A stretch of DNA of 64,000 bases from Effusibacillus lacus (GCF_002335525.1 NZ_BDUF01000008.1:1-64000), one strand, 5' to 3'; positions 45,371-53,821 are shown, counted from the first letter of the stretch. Notes: a model not told the origin generated them from the sequence alone. Translations and numbers: made by a program.

Positions 45371-45399
45371 AGTTTACACGAACATTATTTGCAAGTCAA
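45371..45399 (-). promoter_or_regulatory. guaA sigma-A promoter
   Basis: TTGACT (45394-45399), 17 bases, TAAACT (45371-45376) on the minus strand. Its -35 overlaps the last codons of the transglutaminase gene. Confidence 0.75.
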
Positions 45400-47624
45400 C
45401 GCTTGTTTGTTCGTCCTATTTTTCGAACGATGCGTTCCCAAAGCTCTTGTGATTCCATTACTTCCTTCTTTTCAACCGGTTTGTTGCCATAACGAACCCG
45501 CTCAAAAATTCGGACCAACTGAATCCACTCATTCCCACGAAAGCCTTTGGCTGTCATTTCCGCCCCAAACTCCCTGACTGTCACATTCGGATCCCGACGC
45601 AAACCGAATCTTTGGATAATCGTCAACAAACGGTCTATGGCATGAACAATCTGTAACTTCCCGTCATCACCTTTCCCGGCAGACCGCTTCAGATAGAAGG
45701 CGATCAGCAGGCGGCGGCGGAACAGGAATCCCGCAGCAAGCAGCAGTATGCACAGTGCCAAAGTGACGGACCCAATCAGTCTCCAGTTAATCTCATATGT
45801 CACTTTGACGCTGTCATCCGTTTGCTGCGGATTGTCAGGTTCTTTTCTTTCCGTTTGTTCGGCGGGCTGCTCCGGGGCAGCCACCGGAGTCACTTCCTGC
45901 ACCACAGGTTGGGCGAAAGTGGCAGTCGGCTCAAACGGAACCCATCCGGTTCCCGGAATCCAGACCTCCACCCAGGAGTGGGCATTCTTGTTGCGAACCA
46001 GATATTTCTTCATGTCACTGCCCGGGACGGGGGTTGTGTCCTGCTCCCCGGCGGTGAAGCCTTTCACCCATCTTGCCGGCATCCCGACAGATCTGGCCAA
46101 CACCACCATGGAAGAAGAGAAGTGGTCACAATACCCTCTTTGGCTGTCAAACAGGAACTGGTCGACAAAATCCTGATCGGCGGCCGGGAAGGGAACGTCT
46201 TTCGTTTCATAGGTGTAGTTGGTTCGCAGGTATTCTTCGATCGCTTTTGCTTTTTCGTAGAAATTCTCCTTATTGCCCGCAATCGTAACAGCAAGGTCCC
46301 GCACCCTCTGGGGCAGCGTGCCAGGCAGGTTCATGTATGCTTCATACCGCTTCTGTCGTATCAAATCCATAAATGCCTGCTTGTTTGTCTCCTGCCAGAA
46401 CTTCTCCTCCCGTGTTTGAATCCCCTCCGGGTCATAGAAAGGCACATGGGACACCACATCATAAATGGTCCCCTTCCGAAGATCGGACGCCATACGCCAA
46501 GCTGTCGGGGTAAAGTATTTGATGGAAAACCGGCTTCCGCCAGACGGATTTGGCTGGACGTTTTCAATTTGGTATTGTCCCAACAACACGTCAAACTGGC
46601 CGTTTTCCATCTGGATTTGCTGACGAACGTACTTGGTCCGGACATCCGCCTGAATCGCATAGTCGTCTCGGAACTGTTGGGTTGTTTCCTGAAGCGGGAA
46701 ACGGGGAGCCACCGTAAAACCGTTATCAGCCCAACCCTTCCCTGTGTATACCGCTTTCGACTCTCCGCGATAGTACCCTTCCTGATTGGTAAGTACCGTG
46801 AAGGCAATCGTCTCGTCCATCTCGTACGGACCGCCCAGATTGCTGTCGTCGTTCCCGTACCCGATTTTTTTCGGACCGTTCAGCCCCTCATTGACCGCTT
46901 TCCCCTGCAGAAAGGAAACGGGATCCGGCCAGGAAGGAGGGAGTTTGGGGGCAGCCATGCCGGTTCCGACAGCTGATGCAGTCACAACCAACGTCCACAC
47001 CACCCATTTGGCTGGCCAACCTCGCATTCTTTTCGGAATGCGGGCCCATTTTTCCAGTTCCGGCAGTTGGGAAAGCGACAACATGATAACCCCAAGCAGA
47101 AAGTAGCGAACCACATATCCGGAAGCATCCGGCGGGAAGAACGTATCAATCACGCCAATCACAAGCTCCCCGATGAACAGCAGCACAAACAACCATACCC
47201 GGCTGATCATTGCATTTCGATAGACAGAAGCGGTTAACCAGAGGAACAGAAGAAACAGAAACGTCCGGGTAATCTCGGGCACATCCGTAAAGTTCCGCTC
47301 CACCAGCAGATTGAATCCGACCGACAGTTCCCTCCCCAGATCCAGAATCCATTTGAACTCCCAGATCTTCTCGCCAAAGAAATAAAAATAATGCATAAAC
47401 GAGAACATAAGTGCCAGTTTCAAGCCAATCTGGACAATCCGAGCGGGAACCAACAACTCAATTCCCAACAACAGAGCCACAAACAGGTAGAACCCGTCCA
47501 TGTCGGGGATGCCGCCCGCCTGCCCCAGCGGAGCCAACAACTGGTACAGCCAGACGAACAAGATGGCGGTCAACAGAAAATCCCTTGAAAAAGTGCCGGT
47601 AATCCAATTAGATGTACGCTGCAT
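45396..47624 (-). CDS. Transglutaminase-domain membrane protein (TgpA/YebA type)
   Basis: 742 residues. The first 210 hold about six helices (DFLLTAILFVWLYQLLAPLG onward). A long extracytoplasmic part follows, with a transglutaminase core: DQFLFDSQRGYCDHFSSSMVVLARSVGMPARWVKGF has the Cys, NAHSWVEVWIPGTGWVPFEPT the His and Asp. A Pro/Glu/Gln-rich linker and another helix (WRLIGSVTLALCILLLAAGFLF) precede a cytoplasmic DUF4129-like tail. Such proteins accompany MoxR and DUF58 genes; the substrate is unknown. The ATG at 47624 is ten bases after GGGGG; the TTG two codons earlier is too close. It overlaps the DUF58 gene. Confidence 0.88.
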   Translation of the reverse strand: MQRTSNWITGTFSRDFLLTAILFVWLYQLLAPLGQAGGIPDMDGFYLFVALLLGIELLVPARIVQIGLKLALMFSFMHYFYFFGEKIWEFKWILDLGRELSVGFNLLVERNFTDVPEITRTFLFLLFLWLTASVYRNAMISRVWLFVLLFIGELVIGVIDTFFPPDASGYVVRYFLLGVIMLSLSQLPELEKWARIPKRMRGWPAKWVVWTLVVTASAVGTGMAAPKLPPSWPDPVSFLQGKAVNEGLNGPKKIGYGNDDSNLGGPYEMDETIAFTVLTNQEGYYRGESKAVYTGKGWADNGFTVAPRFPLQETTQQFRDDYAIQADVRTKYVRQQIQMENGQFDVLLGQYQIENVQPNPSGGSRFSIKYFTPTAWRMASDLRKGTIYDVVSHVPFYDPEGIQTREEKFWQETNKQAFMDLIRQKRYEAYMNLPGTLPQRVRDLAVTIAGNKENFYEKAKAIEEYLRTNYTYETKDVPFPAADQDFVDQFLFDSQRGYCDHFSSSMVVLARSVGMPARWVKGFTAGEQDTTPVPGSDMKKYLVRNKNAHSWVEVWIPGTGWVPFEPTATFAQPVVQEVTPVAAPEQPAEQTERKEPDNPQQTDDSVKVTYEINWRLIGSVTLALCILLLAAGFLFRRRLLIAFYLKRSAGKGDDGKLQIVHAIDRLLTIIQRFGLRRDPNVTVREFGAEMTAKGFRGNEWIQLVRIFERVRYGNKPVEKKEVMESQELWERIVRKIGRTNKR

Positions 47625-48834
47625 GAACAACCGGCCCCCTTACCGCTTCCTCCAATTCCTGTTCACTCCCAACAAAATACGCATGCACTCCGAACAGCGC
47701 CAGCTTGCCGATCATCTCCCGCTCGGCCTGTGTAATCATGGAGGAACTCTTGATCAGGAAAAATTCCGTCTTAATCTTTCGATAGTCAAGCAGTCCCACG
47801 AGCTTGACCATTTCCCCGTCCACAACAGGGGTAACCAGCACGGCCGTCGAACCCCGCGTCAGGTAGCTGATCTCTTTCAGCACGGTATCCGTAAAAGACA
47901 GGTCTGAATCCGGCTGTACAATTGCCAAATGATCCAAAATCTTGATGAATTGTTCCTGGTTGCGGGATACCGGGAAAATCTTCTTTTCCATCCCGTGTGA
48001 AACAAGACCGACAGTATACTTCCTCTCCAAACCGTAACGAATCAGGGAAGCGGCTGCGGTCACAGCCGTCTCGAACACCGGCCCCCCGGCCGCCCCGTAA
48101 TCCTTCTGACAGCGGTTCAGAAAGAACATCAGATCGTTGGTTACATGCAGTTCAAATTCTTTCGATTTGAGGGCACCCGTTCGGGCTGTTGCCCGCCAGT
48201 GAATGCGGGATAACCGGTCTCCAGGCGCGTAATCTCGGACTCCAAGCACGTTTGTGGTATCTTCTGCCATCCGGTTTTGCGCGTAGGACATCCCCGCATT
48301 GAACTGGTTGACCGTATGCCAGTATCTTACAGGCACAATTCTCGGATATACAGTCACTTCGTCGTGACGGGAGTGGACGGCTTTTTTTCGATAGAGCCCC
48401 AGAATATCCCCCGTTTGCAGAATCGTGTCCTGCAGGGAGTATTTGCCCCTTTGCATGTTGGGAATCACGTATTTCATCCGGATCTGTTTTTCAAATCCCG
48501 GGAAGAAGATTCTTTTGTTTTCCGCACCCCGAATGACCAACCGGTGCGGGATCACATCCTCCACCACCAACCAGGCCAGCGGCCATTTTGACTGGGATCT
48601 GACTTCCAGGTCCACCTCCAGACCGGAACCGGCCGTCAGTTTATTGGCGGAGATTCGCCTTGTGCTTGTCAGGCGTTGACCGGCGTAAAGACGGGTCAGG
48701 ATCTCATACAAAACAATTACGCTGGTGGCGGCAAACAAGAACCAGGAAGCGTATCCCCCCTGAAATTTTGCGTAAGAGTATGTGGAAGCAAGCACAAGAA
48801 ACAGGAGTGCATACAAGCCAAAGGTCTTCCGCAC
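47608..48834 (-). CDS. DUF58 (YeaD-like) protein
   Basis: 408 residues. Two N-terminal helices (FGLYALLFLVLASTYSYAKF and YASWFLFAATSVIVLYEILT) anchor it. The DUF58 core is NVLGVRDYAPGDRLSRIHWRATARTGALKSKEFE (about 195-228), followed by a von Willebrand A-like segment. MoxR-DUF58 pairs are thought to act in assembly or activation of surface or envelope complexes; the client here is unknown. Its GTG start directly follows the moxR stop (TAAGTG) with GGGGAGAG upstream. Confidence 0.88.
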   Translation of the reverse strand: MRKTFGLYALLFLVLASTYSYAKFQGGYASWFLFAATSVIVLYEILTRLYAGQRLTSTRRISANKLTAGSGLEVDLEVRSQSKWPLAWLVVEDVIPHRLVIRGAENKRIFFPGFEKQIRMKYVIPNMQRGKYSLQDTILQTGDILGLYRKKAVHSRHDEVTVYPRIVPVRYWHTVNQFNAGMSYAQNRMAEDTTNVLGVRDYAPGDRLSRIHWRATARTGALKSKEFELHVTNDLMFFLNRCQKDYGAAGGPVFETAVTAAASLIRYGLERKYTVGLVSHGMEKKIFPVSRNQEQFIKILDHLAIVQPDSDLSFTDTVLKEISYLTRGSTAVLVTPVVDGEMVKLVGLLDYRKIKTEFFLIKSSSMITQAEREMIGKLALFGVHAYFVGSEQELEEAVRGPVVHAAYI

Positions 48835-49830
48835 TTATCTTCTCTCCCCGTCTCTCGCAATGGGAACCGGAACGCTTCGCATCACATCCTGCAGTACGTC
48901 CTGCACCGTCACCCCTGACAACCGTGCTTCGCTCTTGAGAATGATGCGGTGGCCAAAGGTAAGAGGCACTAACCGCTTCACATCGTCAGGCACCACAAAG
49001 TCACGTCCCAGGATAAAGGCAAGAGCCATGGAGGCTTTCAACAACGCAATCGACCCCCGGGGAGATGCTCCCAGGTACACATTTCGGTTCTCCCTTGTAG
49101 CGGTGGCAACTTTCACAATGTATTCTCGGACGCTTGGCTCCACATACACCTCCTGGACGGCTTCCTTCAGATATTGAATGGTTTCCAGATCCAGCACTTG
49201 CTCAAGCTGTTCAATGGGATGGCCTTTCTCCTGACGGGACAAGATGTCAATCTCATCCCGCATGCTCGGGTAACCAAGGCTGATTTTTAACAGAAAGCGA
49301 TCCAGCTGGGCTTCCGGCAGCGGGAAGGTTCCCTCGTATTCGATGGGGTTCTGGGTAGCCAGCACCATAAACGGCTTATGCAGGACATGCGTGACCCCGT
49401 CCACGGTGATGTTTCCTTCCTCCATTGCCTCCAGCAGGGCCGACTGCGTTTTGGGAGACGTCCGGTTGATCTCGTCCGCCAGGACAATATTGGCCATGAT
49501 GGGCCCCGGCCGGAACTCAAACTCCTGTGTTTTCTGATTGTATATGGAAACCCCGGTCACGTCCGACGGAAGCAAGTCCGGTGTAAACTGAATCCGCTTG
49601 AAGGAACAGCCCAGCGATTTGGCAAGTGTCCTTACCAGCATGGTCTTTCCTACACCCGGCACGTCTTCCAGGAGAACGTGGCCGCCGCTTAGCAGCGCCA
49701 CAAGGCAATAATGAACGGCTTCGGATTTTCCGACAATAACTTTCTCCACATTTGCAACCACTTGCTGCAGCAATGCATAAGGTTTGTCGTAATTCGTGTC
49801 CACCAGCCGTTGTTCGTCCGTCAGCTTCAT
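48835..49830 (-). CDS. MoxR-family AAA+ ATPase
   Basis: 331 residues. Walker A is [17 protein letters not shown] (about 52-68). Walker B and the MoxR loop lie in [26 protein letters not shown]. Sensor 1 is [27 protein letters not shown], and the C-terminal lid holds [19 protein letters not shown] with the sensor 2 Arg. The ATG at 49830 is preceded by GGAGG 11 bases upstream. It is the first gene of a three-gene MoxR-DUF58-transglutaminase operon. Confidence 0.92.
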   Translation of the reverse strand: MKLTDEQRLVDTNYDKPYALLQQVVANVEKVIVGKSEAVHYCLVALLSGGHVLLEDVPGVGKTMLVRTLAKSLGCSFKRIQFTPDLLPSDVTGVSIYNQKTQEFEFRPGPIMANIVLADEINRTSPKTQSALLEAMEEGNITVDGVTHVLHKPFMVLATQNPIEYEGTFPLPEAQLDRFLLKISLGYPSMRDEIDILSRQEKGHPIEQLEQVLDLETIQYLKEAVQEVYVEPSVREYIVKVATATRENRNVYLGASPRGSIALLKASMALAFILGRDFVVPDDVKRLVPLTFGHRIILKSEARLSGVTVQDVLQDVMRSVPVPIARDGERR

Positions 49831-49941
49831 TCCCGTCAAATCCTCCAGTCACTGAATCAGTGTTATCTTTTTCCAATTCGCTGCCAGAATGGCGATACCT
49901 TCCCAAAATGAGAAAATGCCTTATTCCATATCTACGTTCCT

Positions 49942-49969
49942 ATTATTAACCTATCATTCTTTACGTAAA
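49942..49969 (-). promoter_or_regulatory. Possible promoter of the moxR operon
   Basis: TTTACG (49964-49969), a 16-base spacer and AATAAT (49942-49947) on the minus strand, about 110 bp before moxR. Confidence 0.45.
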
Positions 49970-50004
49970 CTGGCACGCGGGAAAAATTGGCCCTGCTATG
50001 AAAG

Positions 50005-50044
50005 AAACACCCTCGGAGAATTGGACATCCCCGAGAGTGTTTTG
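50005..50044 (-). terminator. Intrinsic terminator of the M23 peptidase gene
   Basis: AAACACTCTCGG/CCGAGGGTGTTT stem followed by CTTTCATAG on the minus strand, 14 bp after the stop at 50058. Confidence 0.75.
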
Positions 50045-50057
50045 GTTACTTGATCTA

Positions 50058-51209
50058 TTATAAACCCAGATACGGACCCGGATTTACGTACAACATCCGG
50101 CTTCCGCTGATCCCCGTAGCAACCGAGAAGTGCAGATGCGGTCCTGTGGACTGACCGTCGCTTCCGATACCCGCGATCTGCTGGCCGCGTTTTACTTCCT
50201 GACCGACCGAAACATAGATCTGATTGCCGTACATGTGTCCGTATACACTCATAATGCCGCCAGCGTGTTCTATAACGACCCAGTGACCGAACCCTTGCGC
50301 AGCCCCCGCGAACCGAACCACGCCATTGTCGACCGCAACGATCGGTGTTCCGACAGGTCCGGCAATATCGATTCCGGCGTGCATGGTGCCCCAACGCGGT
50401 CCATAGCCGGAAGTAATCACCCGGGAAGAGGGAACCGGCCATGTCCAATTCCCGGCACTCTTGATGCCTTTGCCGCCGTTCAGTTTGGCGGCGATTGCAG
50501 CCGCGATTTGCGCCTCAATTGCCTGTATCTCCTGCTCTTCCTTCTTGGCTTGCGCTTCAGTAATTTGGCGTTCTTTCTGAACCTGCGCCAGAATCGCCTG
50601 CTGCTCTTTCTTGATCTTGTCCTGTTCGGCCTTGGCGGCGTACATGGCGTTCTGACGGACTTGGCGCAAATCCTGTTCGCGTTTCAACTGCGCCTGGGTC
50701 TCGTCCAGTTTGCGTTTCTCTTCCTTAATGCCCTCCACCAGACGCTTGTCCTGATTGACCACAAGCGACAACGTGCTCATACGATCAATAAAGTCGCTGA
50801 AGTCGGTGGATTGGAAGAGGACCTCCAGATAGGAAACGTCTCCGTCTTCATACATTACACGCAGACGCTGTTTGAGCATCTTTTTCCTTGTTTCCAGCTT
50901 GTCCTGCGTCTTCTTGATCTCGACTTCCAGTTCCCGGATCTTGGCGGCACCCGCATTGATTTCCGCCTGAATGGCGTTGATCTGTTGATCTAACTCTGCA
51001 ATTTGCTGGTTGATGATCGCCAGCTTTTTCTCCAAGTCTTTCTCATCGCTGCGAAGTTTCTTGATTTCCTGCATTCTCTGGTTATATTGCTGCCTGAGTT
51101 CATCAAGCCGTTGTTGGTCCGATTCAATACTTGCCTGAGCCGTTGTAAACACCGGTGTCAGCAGCATGGCAGCCGTAAGAACCCCTGCCATCCATTTCCT
51201 TGAAGCCAT
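50058..51209 (-). CDS. Murein hydrolase activator / M23 peptidase with coiled coil
   Basis: 383 residues of the EnvC/PcsB-like type. The signal peptide is MASRKWMAGVLTAAMLLTPVFTTAQAS. Residues about 30-240 are a long coiled coil (RLDELRQQYNQRMQEIKKLRSDEKDLEKKL and following). The LytM/M23 domain covers about 265-380: GYGPRWGTMHAGIDIAGPVGTPIVA has the first His and Asp zinc ligands, MSVYGHM the second His region, and STGPHLHFSV the HxH. All ligands are present, so it may be catalytically active. It acts on peptidoglycan outside the cell, probably in division or daughter-cell separation. ATG start behind GAAGGGAGATCGATC. Confidence 0.9.
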   Translation of the reverse strand: MASRKWMAGVLTAAMLLTPVFTTAQASIESDQQRLDELRQQYNQRMQEIKKLRSDEKDLEKKLAIINQQIAELDQQINAIQAEINAGAAKIRELEVEIKKTQDKLETRKKMLKQRLRVMYEDGDVSYLEVLFQSTDFSDFIDRMSTLSLVVNQDKRLVEGIKEEKRKLDETQAQLKREQDLRQVRQNAMYAAKAEQDKIKKEQQAILAQVQKERQITEAQAKKEEQEIQAIEAQIAAAIAAKLNGGKGIKSAGNWTWPVPSSRVITSGYGPRWGTMHAGIDIAGPVGTPIVAVDNGVVRFAGAAQGFGHWVVIEHAGGIMSVYGHMYGNQIYVSVGQEVKRGQQIAGIGSDGQSTGPHLHFSVATGISGSRMLYVNPGPYLGL

Positions 51210-51384
51210 GATCGATCTCCCTTCTATCGATTGTCATCGCATCGAAAGCAGATTTCTCGATGATAAACCAAGCGATATCCATACTTATTCGACGAGTTTC
51301 GTGGATTTCCTGTCGCTTTCTGCGGTTTTTTCGGAGAATCGCCATATTTTTGGCGATAAATGGCAGGTTTTGCGCAAAAAAATT

Positions 51385-51410
51385 CGCCAGCAACCATACC
51401 TGCTGGCGAT
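51385..51410 (-). terminator. Intrinsic terminator after the 61-residue protein gene
   Basis: Perfect CGCCAGCA/TGCTGGCG stem with an eight-base loop, followed by AATTTTTTTGCGC on the minus strand, 11 bp after the stop at 51421. Confidence 0.9.
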
Positions 51411-51420
51411 TCCGATTCTC

Positions 51421-51606
51421 CTATCCCCCGTATTCTTTCAAAATATCACGCAGTTCTTTCAGATCCAACAGTTTGTTACAGACGTTTGCCCAGTGCAGAC
51501 TCGGAGCGCTTTGTAACGCAGACTGGGCTGCTTCCAGATGCTCCATGGCTGATTCAATTTCCTTGATGGCTGCATCCACCAGATTGTTCGCCCGAACTTT
51601 AAACAT
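51421..51606 (-). CDS. Small helical protein of unknown function
   Basis: A 61-residue acidic, helical protein: NLVDAAIKEIESAMEHLEAAQSALQSAPS and KLLDLKELRDILKEYGG. No family is recognised. The gene is supported by AAGGGGAGTAGGT before its ATG and by a strong terminator right after the stop. It lies 54 bp downstream of the small XRE regulator on the same strand and may share its transcript. Confidence 0.7.
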   Translation of the reverse strand: MFKVRANNLVDAAIKEIESAMEHLEAAQSALQSAPSLHWANVCNKLLDLKELRDILKEYGG

Positions 51607-51660
51607 ACCTACTCCCCTTTATCGACTGTGGTTTTGGGAAGGAACCTGCGGAAAATCATT

Positions 51661-51885
51661 TTAATCGGTTCCTTTTTGTTGTACAAAGTTTACATCGTCG
51701 GTAAAAAAAATCTCTCTCGGATCTTTCCCAAAGAAATTCGAAATCTTGAGCATGAGGGAACCGGAGGGGTCTGATTTTTCTTTTTCAATTTCAATGATGG
51801 TTTGGCGGGAGACCCCCACAGCATCCGCCAGTTCTTGTTGTGATAAATTCATATCCCTGCGCAGTTTTCGAACAATATTTCTCAA
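51661..51885 (-). CDS. Small XRE-family transcription regulator
   Basis: 74 residues, almost all a helix-turn-helix domain: IVRKLRRDMNLSQQELADAVGVSRQTIIEIEKEKSDPS, then MLKISNFFGKDPREIFFTDD. This is the short Firmicute type (YgzD/YozG-like). Translation begins at TTG (51885) behind AAAGAGGGGACTGATT. It is transcribed divergently from the S24 regulator, and a shared inverted repeat lies between them, so mutual or self control is likely. Confidence 0.85.
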   Translation of the reverse strand: MRNIVRKLRRDMNLSQQELADAVGVSRQTIIEIEKEKSDPSGSLMLKISNFFGKDPREIFFTDDVNFVQQKGTD

Positions 51886-51921
51886 AATCAGTCCCCTCTT
51901 TACAAAATGTGATTCCTACCC

Positions 51922-51953
51922 CAAATTGTAAATTACGTGCAACTTAGTGTCAA
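51922..51953 (-). promoter_or_regulatory. Promoter and operator half of the small XRE gene
   Basis: TTGACA (51948-51953), 17 bases, TACAAT (51925-51930) on the minus strand, near consensus. The -10 is embedded in CAAATTGTAAA (51922-51932). The exact inverted copy of that 11-mer lies at 51996-52006 over the divergent promoter. Confidence 0.8.
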
Positions 51954-51995
51954 CTATGTTCAACAATCTTTCTGTTTTGTCTTTGTCAGGTTTGG

Positions 51996-52024
51996 TTTAC
52001 AATTTGTTATATACAGCTTACATT
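51996..52024 (+). promoter_or_regulatory. Promoter and operator half of the S24 regulator gene
   Basis: TTTACA (51996-52001), 17 bases, TACATT (52019-52024). The -35 is part of TTTACAATTTG, the inverted partner of the element at 51922-51932. The predicted start near 52031 leaves only about nine bases before the ATG at 52040. Confidence 0.65.
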
Positions 52025-52039
52025 TTGGATGTGTTCAGA

Positions 52040-52699
52040 ATGAATGAATTGGGTAATTTGCTTCGAAAGTTACGTGGTCAACGAAGTTTGCGGGAAATGG
52101 CAGAACTGGCTGAAGTAAGCCATACCTATTACGCCGATTTGGAAAAAGGCATCCGCCGGGGAACGGGGGAGCCAATCAAACCGTCCCCGGAAACTTTGAA
52201 ACGAATCTCCAAGGCAACCGGGCATCCGTATGAAGACCTGATGAGAGCGGCCGGCTATTTGCCAACCGGATATGAGAGCCATGTAACCGAAAACAAATCC
52301 CGGTATGTGACCGCGAAGCTGATTCGAATTCCGGTTCTGGGATTTATCAAAGCCGGAAACGAACTGTATGAAAAGCAGCAAGTGGTCGGTTACAGACTGG
52401 TGGCAAAAGAGGAAATTCCCGATGGAGAATACTTTTATTTGATTGTCAATGACGATTCCATGATTGACGAAGGCATTAAAGAGGGCTCCAGAGTTCTTGT
52501 CAGGCTTCAGGATTCTGTTGATGAAGGAAAGATCGGCGTAGTGCTTGCAGATGGAGACAGGGCCAAGCTCAAACGGATTTTCTACCAGGGAGACAATGTC
52601 ATCTTGCAGTCATCCAACCGGAAAATCCCTCCCCTGCTTCTGCCGAAAGAAGCAGTTCAGTTTCAGGGTCAAGTGACAAAGGTTGAATTTGATGTGTGA
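52040..52699 (+). CDS. XRE-type repressor with S24 (LexA/CI-like) peptidase domain
   Basis: 219 residues. The N-terminal helix-turn-helix is MNELGNLLRKLRGQRSLREMAELAEVSHTYYADLEKGIRRG (about 1-41). The C-terminal S24 domain begins IPVLGFIKAGNELYEKQQVVGY, with Ala-Gly as the likely self-cleavage site. VNDDSMIDEGIKEGSRVLV holds the nucleophile Ser, and DRAKLKRIFY has the Lys of the dyad. The usual GDSM is DDSM here. Such repressors respond to DNA damage by RecA-stimulated cleavage, which fits a phage or ICE origin. The ATG at 52040 has no real ribosome site; transcription seems to start just before it. The upstream open frame to 51947 crosses the promoter. Confidence 0.82.
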   Translation: MNELGNLLRKLRGQRSLREMAELAEVSHTYYADLEKGIRRGTGEPIKPSPETLKRISKATGHPYEDLMRAAGYLPTGYESHVTENKSRYVTAKLIRIPVLGFIKAGNELYEKQQVVGYRLVAKEEIPDGEYFYLIVNDDSMIDEGIKEGSRVLVRLQDSVDEGKIGVVLADGDRAKLKRIFYQGDNVILQSSNRKIPPLLLPKEAVQFQGQVTKVEFDV

Positions 52700-53073
52700 A
52701 CAGCCTGGCACAAAAACAGGAAGCCCTTGATAAAAGAGCTCCCTATCCGTTACTATGCCTGCGCCCGCCAGGCGGCTGAGAGGATGTGGTGTGGAGCTCA
52801 GATCAAGCTACGGATTCCGTAAGTAACGTTTTCCGTTACCTAGATAATAGTAACGGATTCCGTTAATATAAAGCTATATTCTTGCTATTTTCTCAAATCA
52901 AGTTAGTTAAGTGTCGAAATCTGTTAGTCCGTGTTATCATCCTCGTATAGGGGAAGTTTTGCAAAAGACAAACCAATCGAATGAATCGATGGTCCAAATT
53001 TGCTGCATTTGCTTGAACAACAAGGAATCAGAGCAAAGATTGTCATTCCAGAATGACTGAAAGGATGATATTC
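52700..53073. other. Spacer with ACGGATTCCGT palindromes and a possible gene remnant
   Basis: Three related palindromes lie close together: ACGGATTCCGT (52810-52820), TAACGTTTTCCGTTA (52824-52838) and TAACGGATTCCGTTA (52851-52865, perfect). A short frame ending at 53053 reads P-N-L-L-H-L-L-E-Q-Q-G-I-R-A-K-I-V-I-P-E and a stop. It looks like a protein C-terminus but is preceded by a stop codon. The function of the palindromes is unknown; operator clusters look like this. Confidence 0.4.
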
Positions 53074-53436
53074 ATGTCTGATAAGCTGGATCTGATTTTA
53101 CAAAAGCTTGGCAGAATCGAAACTGAATTACGGGAAGTAATAACCGAACAAAAGCAACAAGGTGAACTTCTTAAGCAACAAGGTGAACTTCTTAAGCAAC
53201 AGGGTGAACGTCTTGAGCAACAGGGTGAACGTCTTGGTCGAGTAGAATCCAAAATCGACACGATTCAAACCGATATCCAGATCCTCAAAGGTGGACAACA
53301 GGGAATTCGCTCCGAGATCACCGATCGTTTTTCTGAAGTGAAATCGGAATTGCGCCGACTGAAAAGCGATATCGAATACACCTATCATAAGACCGCGCAA
53401 AACGAACTGGAACTGAGTCGGTTGAAGAATCAGTGA
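53074..53436 (+). CDS. Coiled-coil protein with QQGELLK tandem repeats
   Basis: 120 residues, almost wholly coiled coil. MSDKLDLILQKLGRIETELREV leads into four heptads QQGELLK, QQGELLK, QQGERLE, QQGERLG. At DNA level these are near-identical 21-bp repeats at about 53156-53239. A second helical part (VESKIDTIQTDIQILKGG and SEITDRFSEVKSELRRLKSDIEYTYHKTAQNELELSRLK) follows. It has no signal peptide or membrane segment. The next gene is a shorter paralogue with the same first nine residues. The ATG at 53074 follows AAAGGATGATATTC; an ATG seven codons upstream lacks a site. Function unknown. Confidence 0.65.
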   Translation: MSDKLDLILQKLGRIETELREVITEQKQQGELLKQQGELLKQQGERLEQQGERLGRVESKIDTIQTDIQILKGGQQGIRSEITDRFSEVKSELRRLKSDIEYTYHKTAQNELELSRLKNQ

Positions 53437-53475
53437 ATGGGGAAGCAGGTGGAGTAACGCTGGAAGGGGATTTAT

Positions 53476-53724
53476 ATGAGTGACAAACTGGATTTGATCC
53501 TTGAAAGACTTGACAGAATCGAAACTGAACAAAAACAGCAAGGTGACATCTTGATTCAGCTGATAGGCACTGTCAAAGCAACCAACGAAAAGGTCTCAGA
53601 TATCAAAGATGCGGTCTCTTCCTTAGCGAAAATCCAGGAGAAACAAGACAAAATCCTTGAATCCTTGGCTCTTCGTTCGTTGGAACAAGAGTCTGAGATC
53701 CGAGAGATCAAGAGAATTAAATAG
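53476..53724 (+). CDS. Short coiled-coil paralogue
   Basis: 82 residues. MSDKLDLILERLDRIETEQKQQGD nearly repeats the start of the preceding protein. It continues LIQLIGTVKATNEKVSDIKDAVSSLAKIQEKQDKILESLALRSLEQESEIREIK, also coiled coil. ATG start behind GGAAGGGGATTTAT, and a terminator follows. The two genes probably arose by tandem duplication with repeat loss or gain. They may hetero-oligomerise; that is inference. Function unknown. Confidence 0.65.
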   Translation: MSDKLDLILERLDRIETEQKQQGDILIQLIGTVKATNEKVSDIKDAVSSLAKIQEKQDKILESLALRSLEQESEIREIKRIK

Positions 53725-53733
53725 AAAAAGAGC

Positions 53734-53757
53734 AGCCCAATTTCGGGCTTTTCTTTT
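53734..53757 (+). terminator. Terminator of the coiled-coil genes
   Basis: AGCCC/GGGCT stem with TTTTCTTTTC after it, 10 bp downstream of the stop at 53724. Confidence 0.65.
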
Positions 53758-53821
53758 CATCACCTAATAGAACGTACGTTTGTGTAGAGTTGGGATCAGC
53801 ATGATCCTGCACAAAACAAGA

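Noticed and set aside
51947-52039. 31-codon N-terminal extension of the S24 repressor
   Set aside because: It crosses the divergent promoter and operator and is not helix-turn-helix sequence.
53156-53239. CRISPR-like short repeat array
   Set aside because: The repeats are in frame, contiguous without spacers and encode heptads of a coiled coil.
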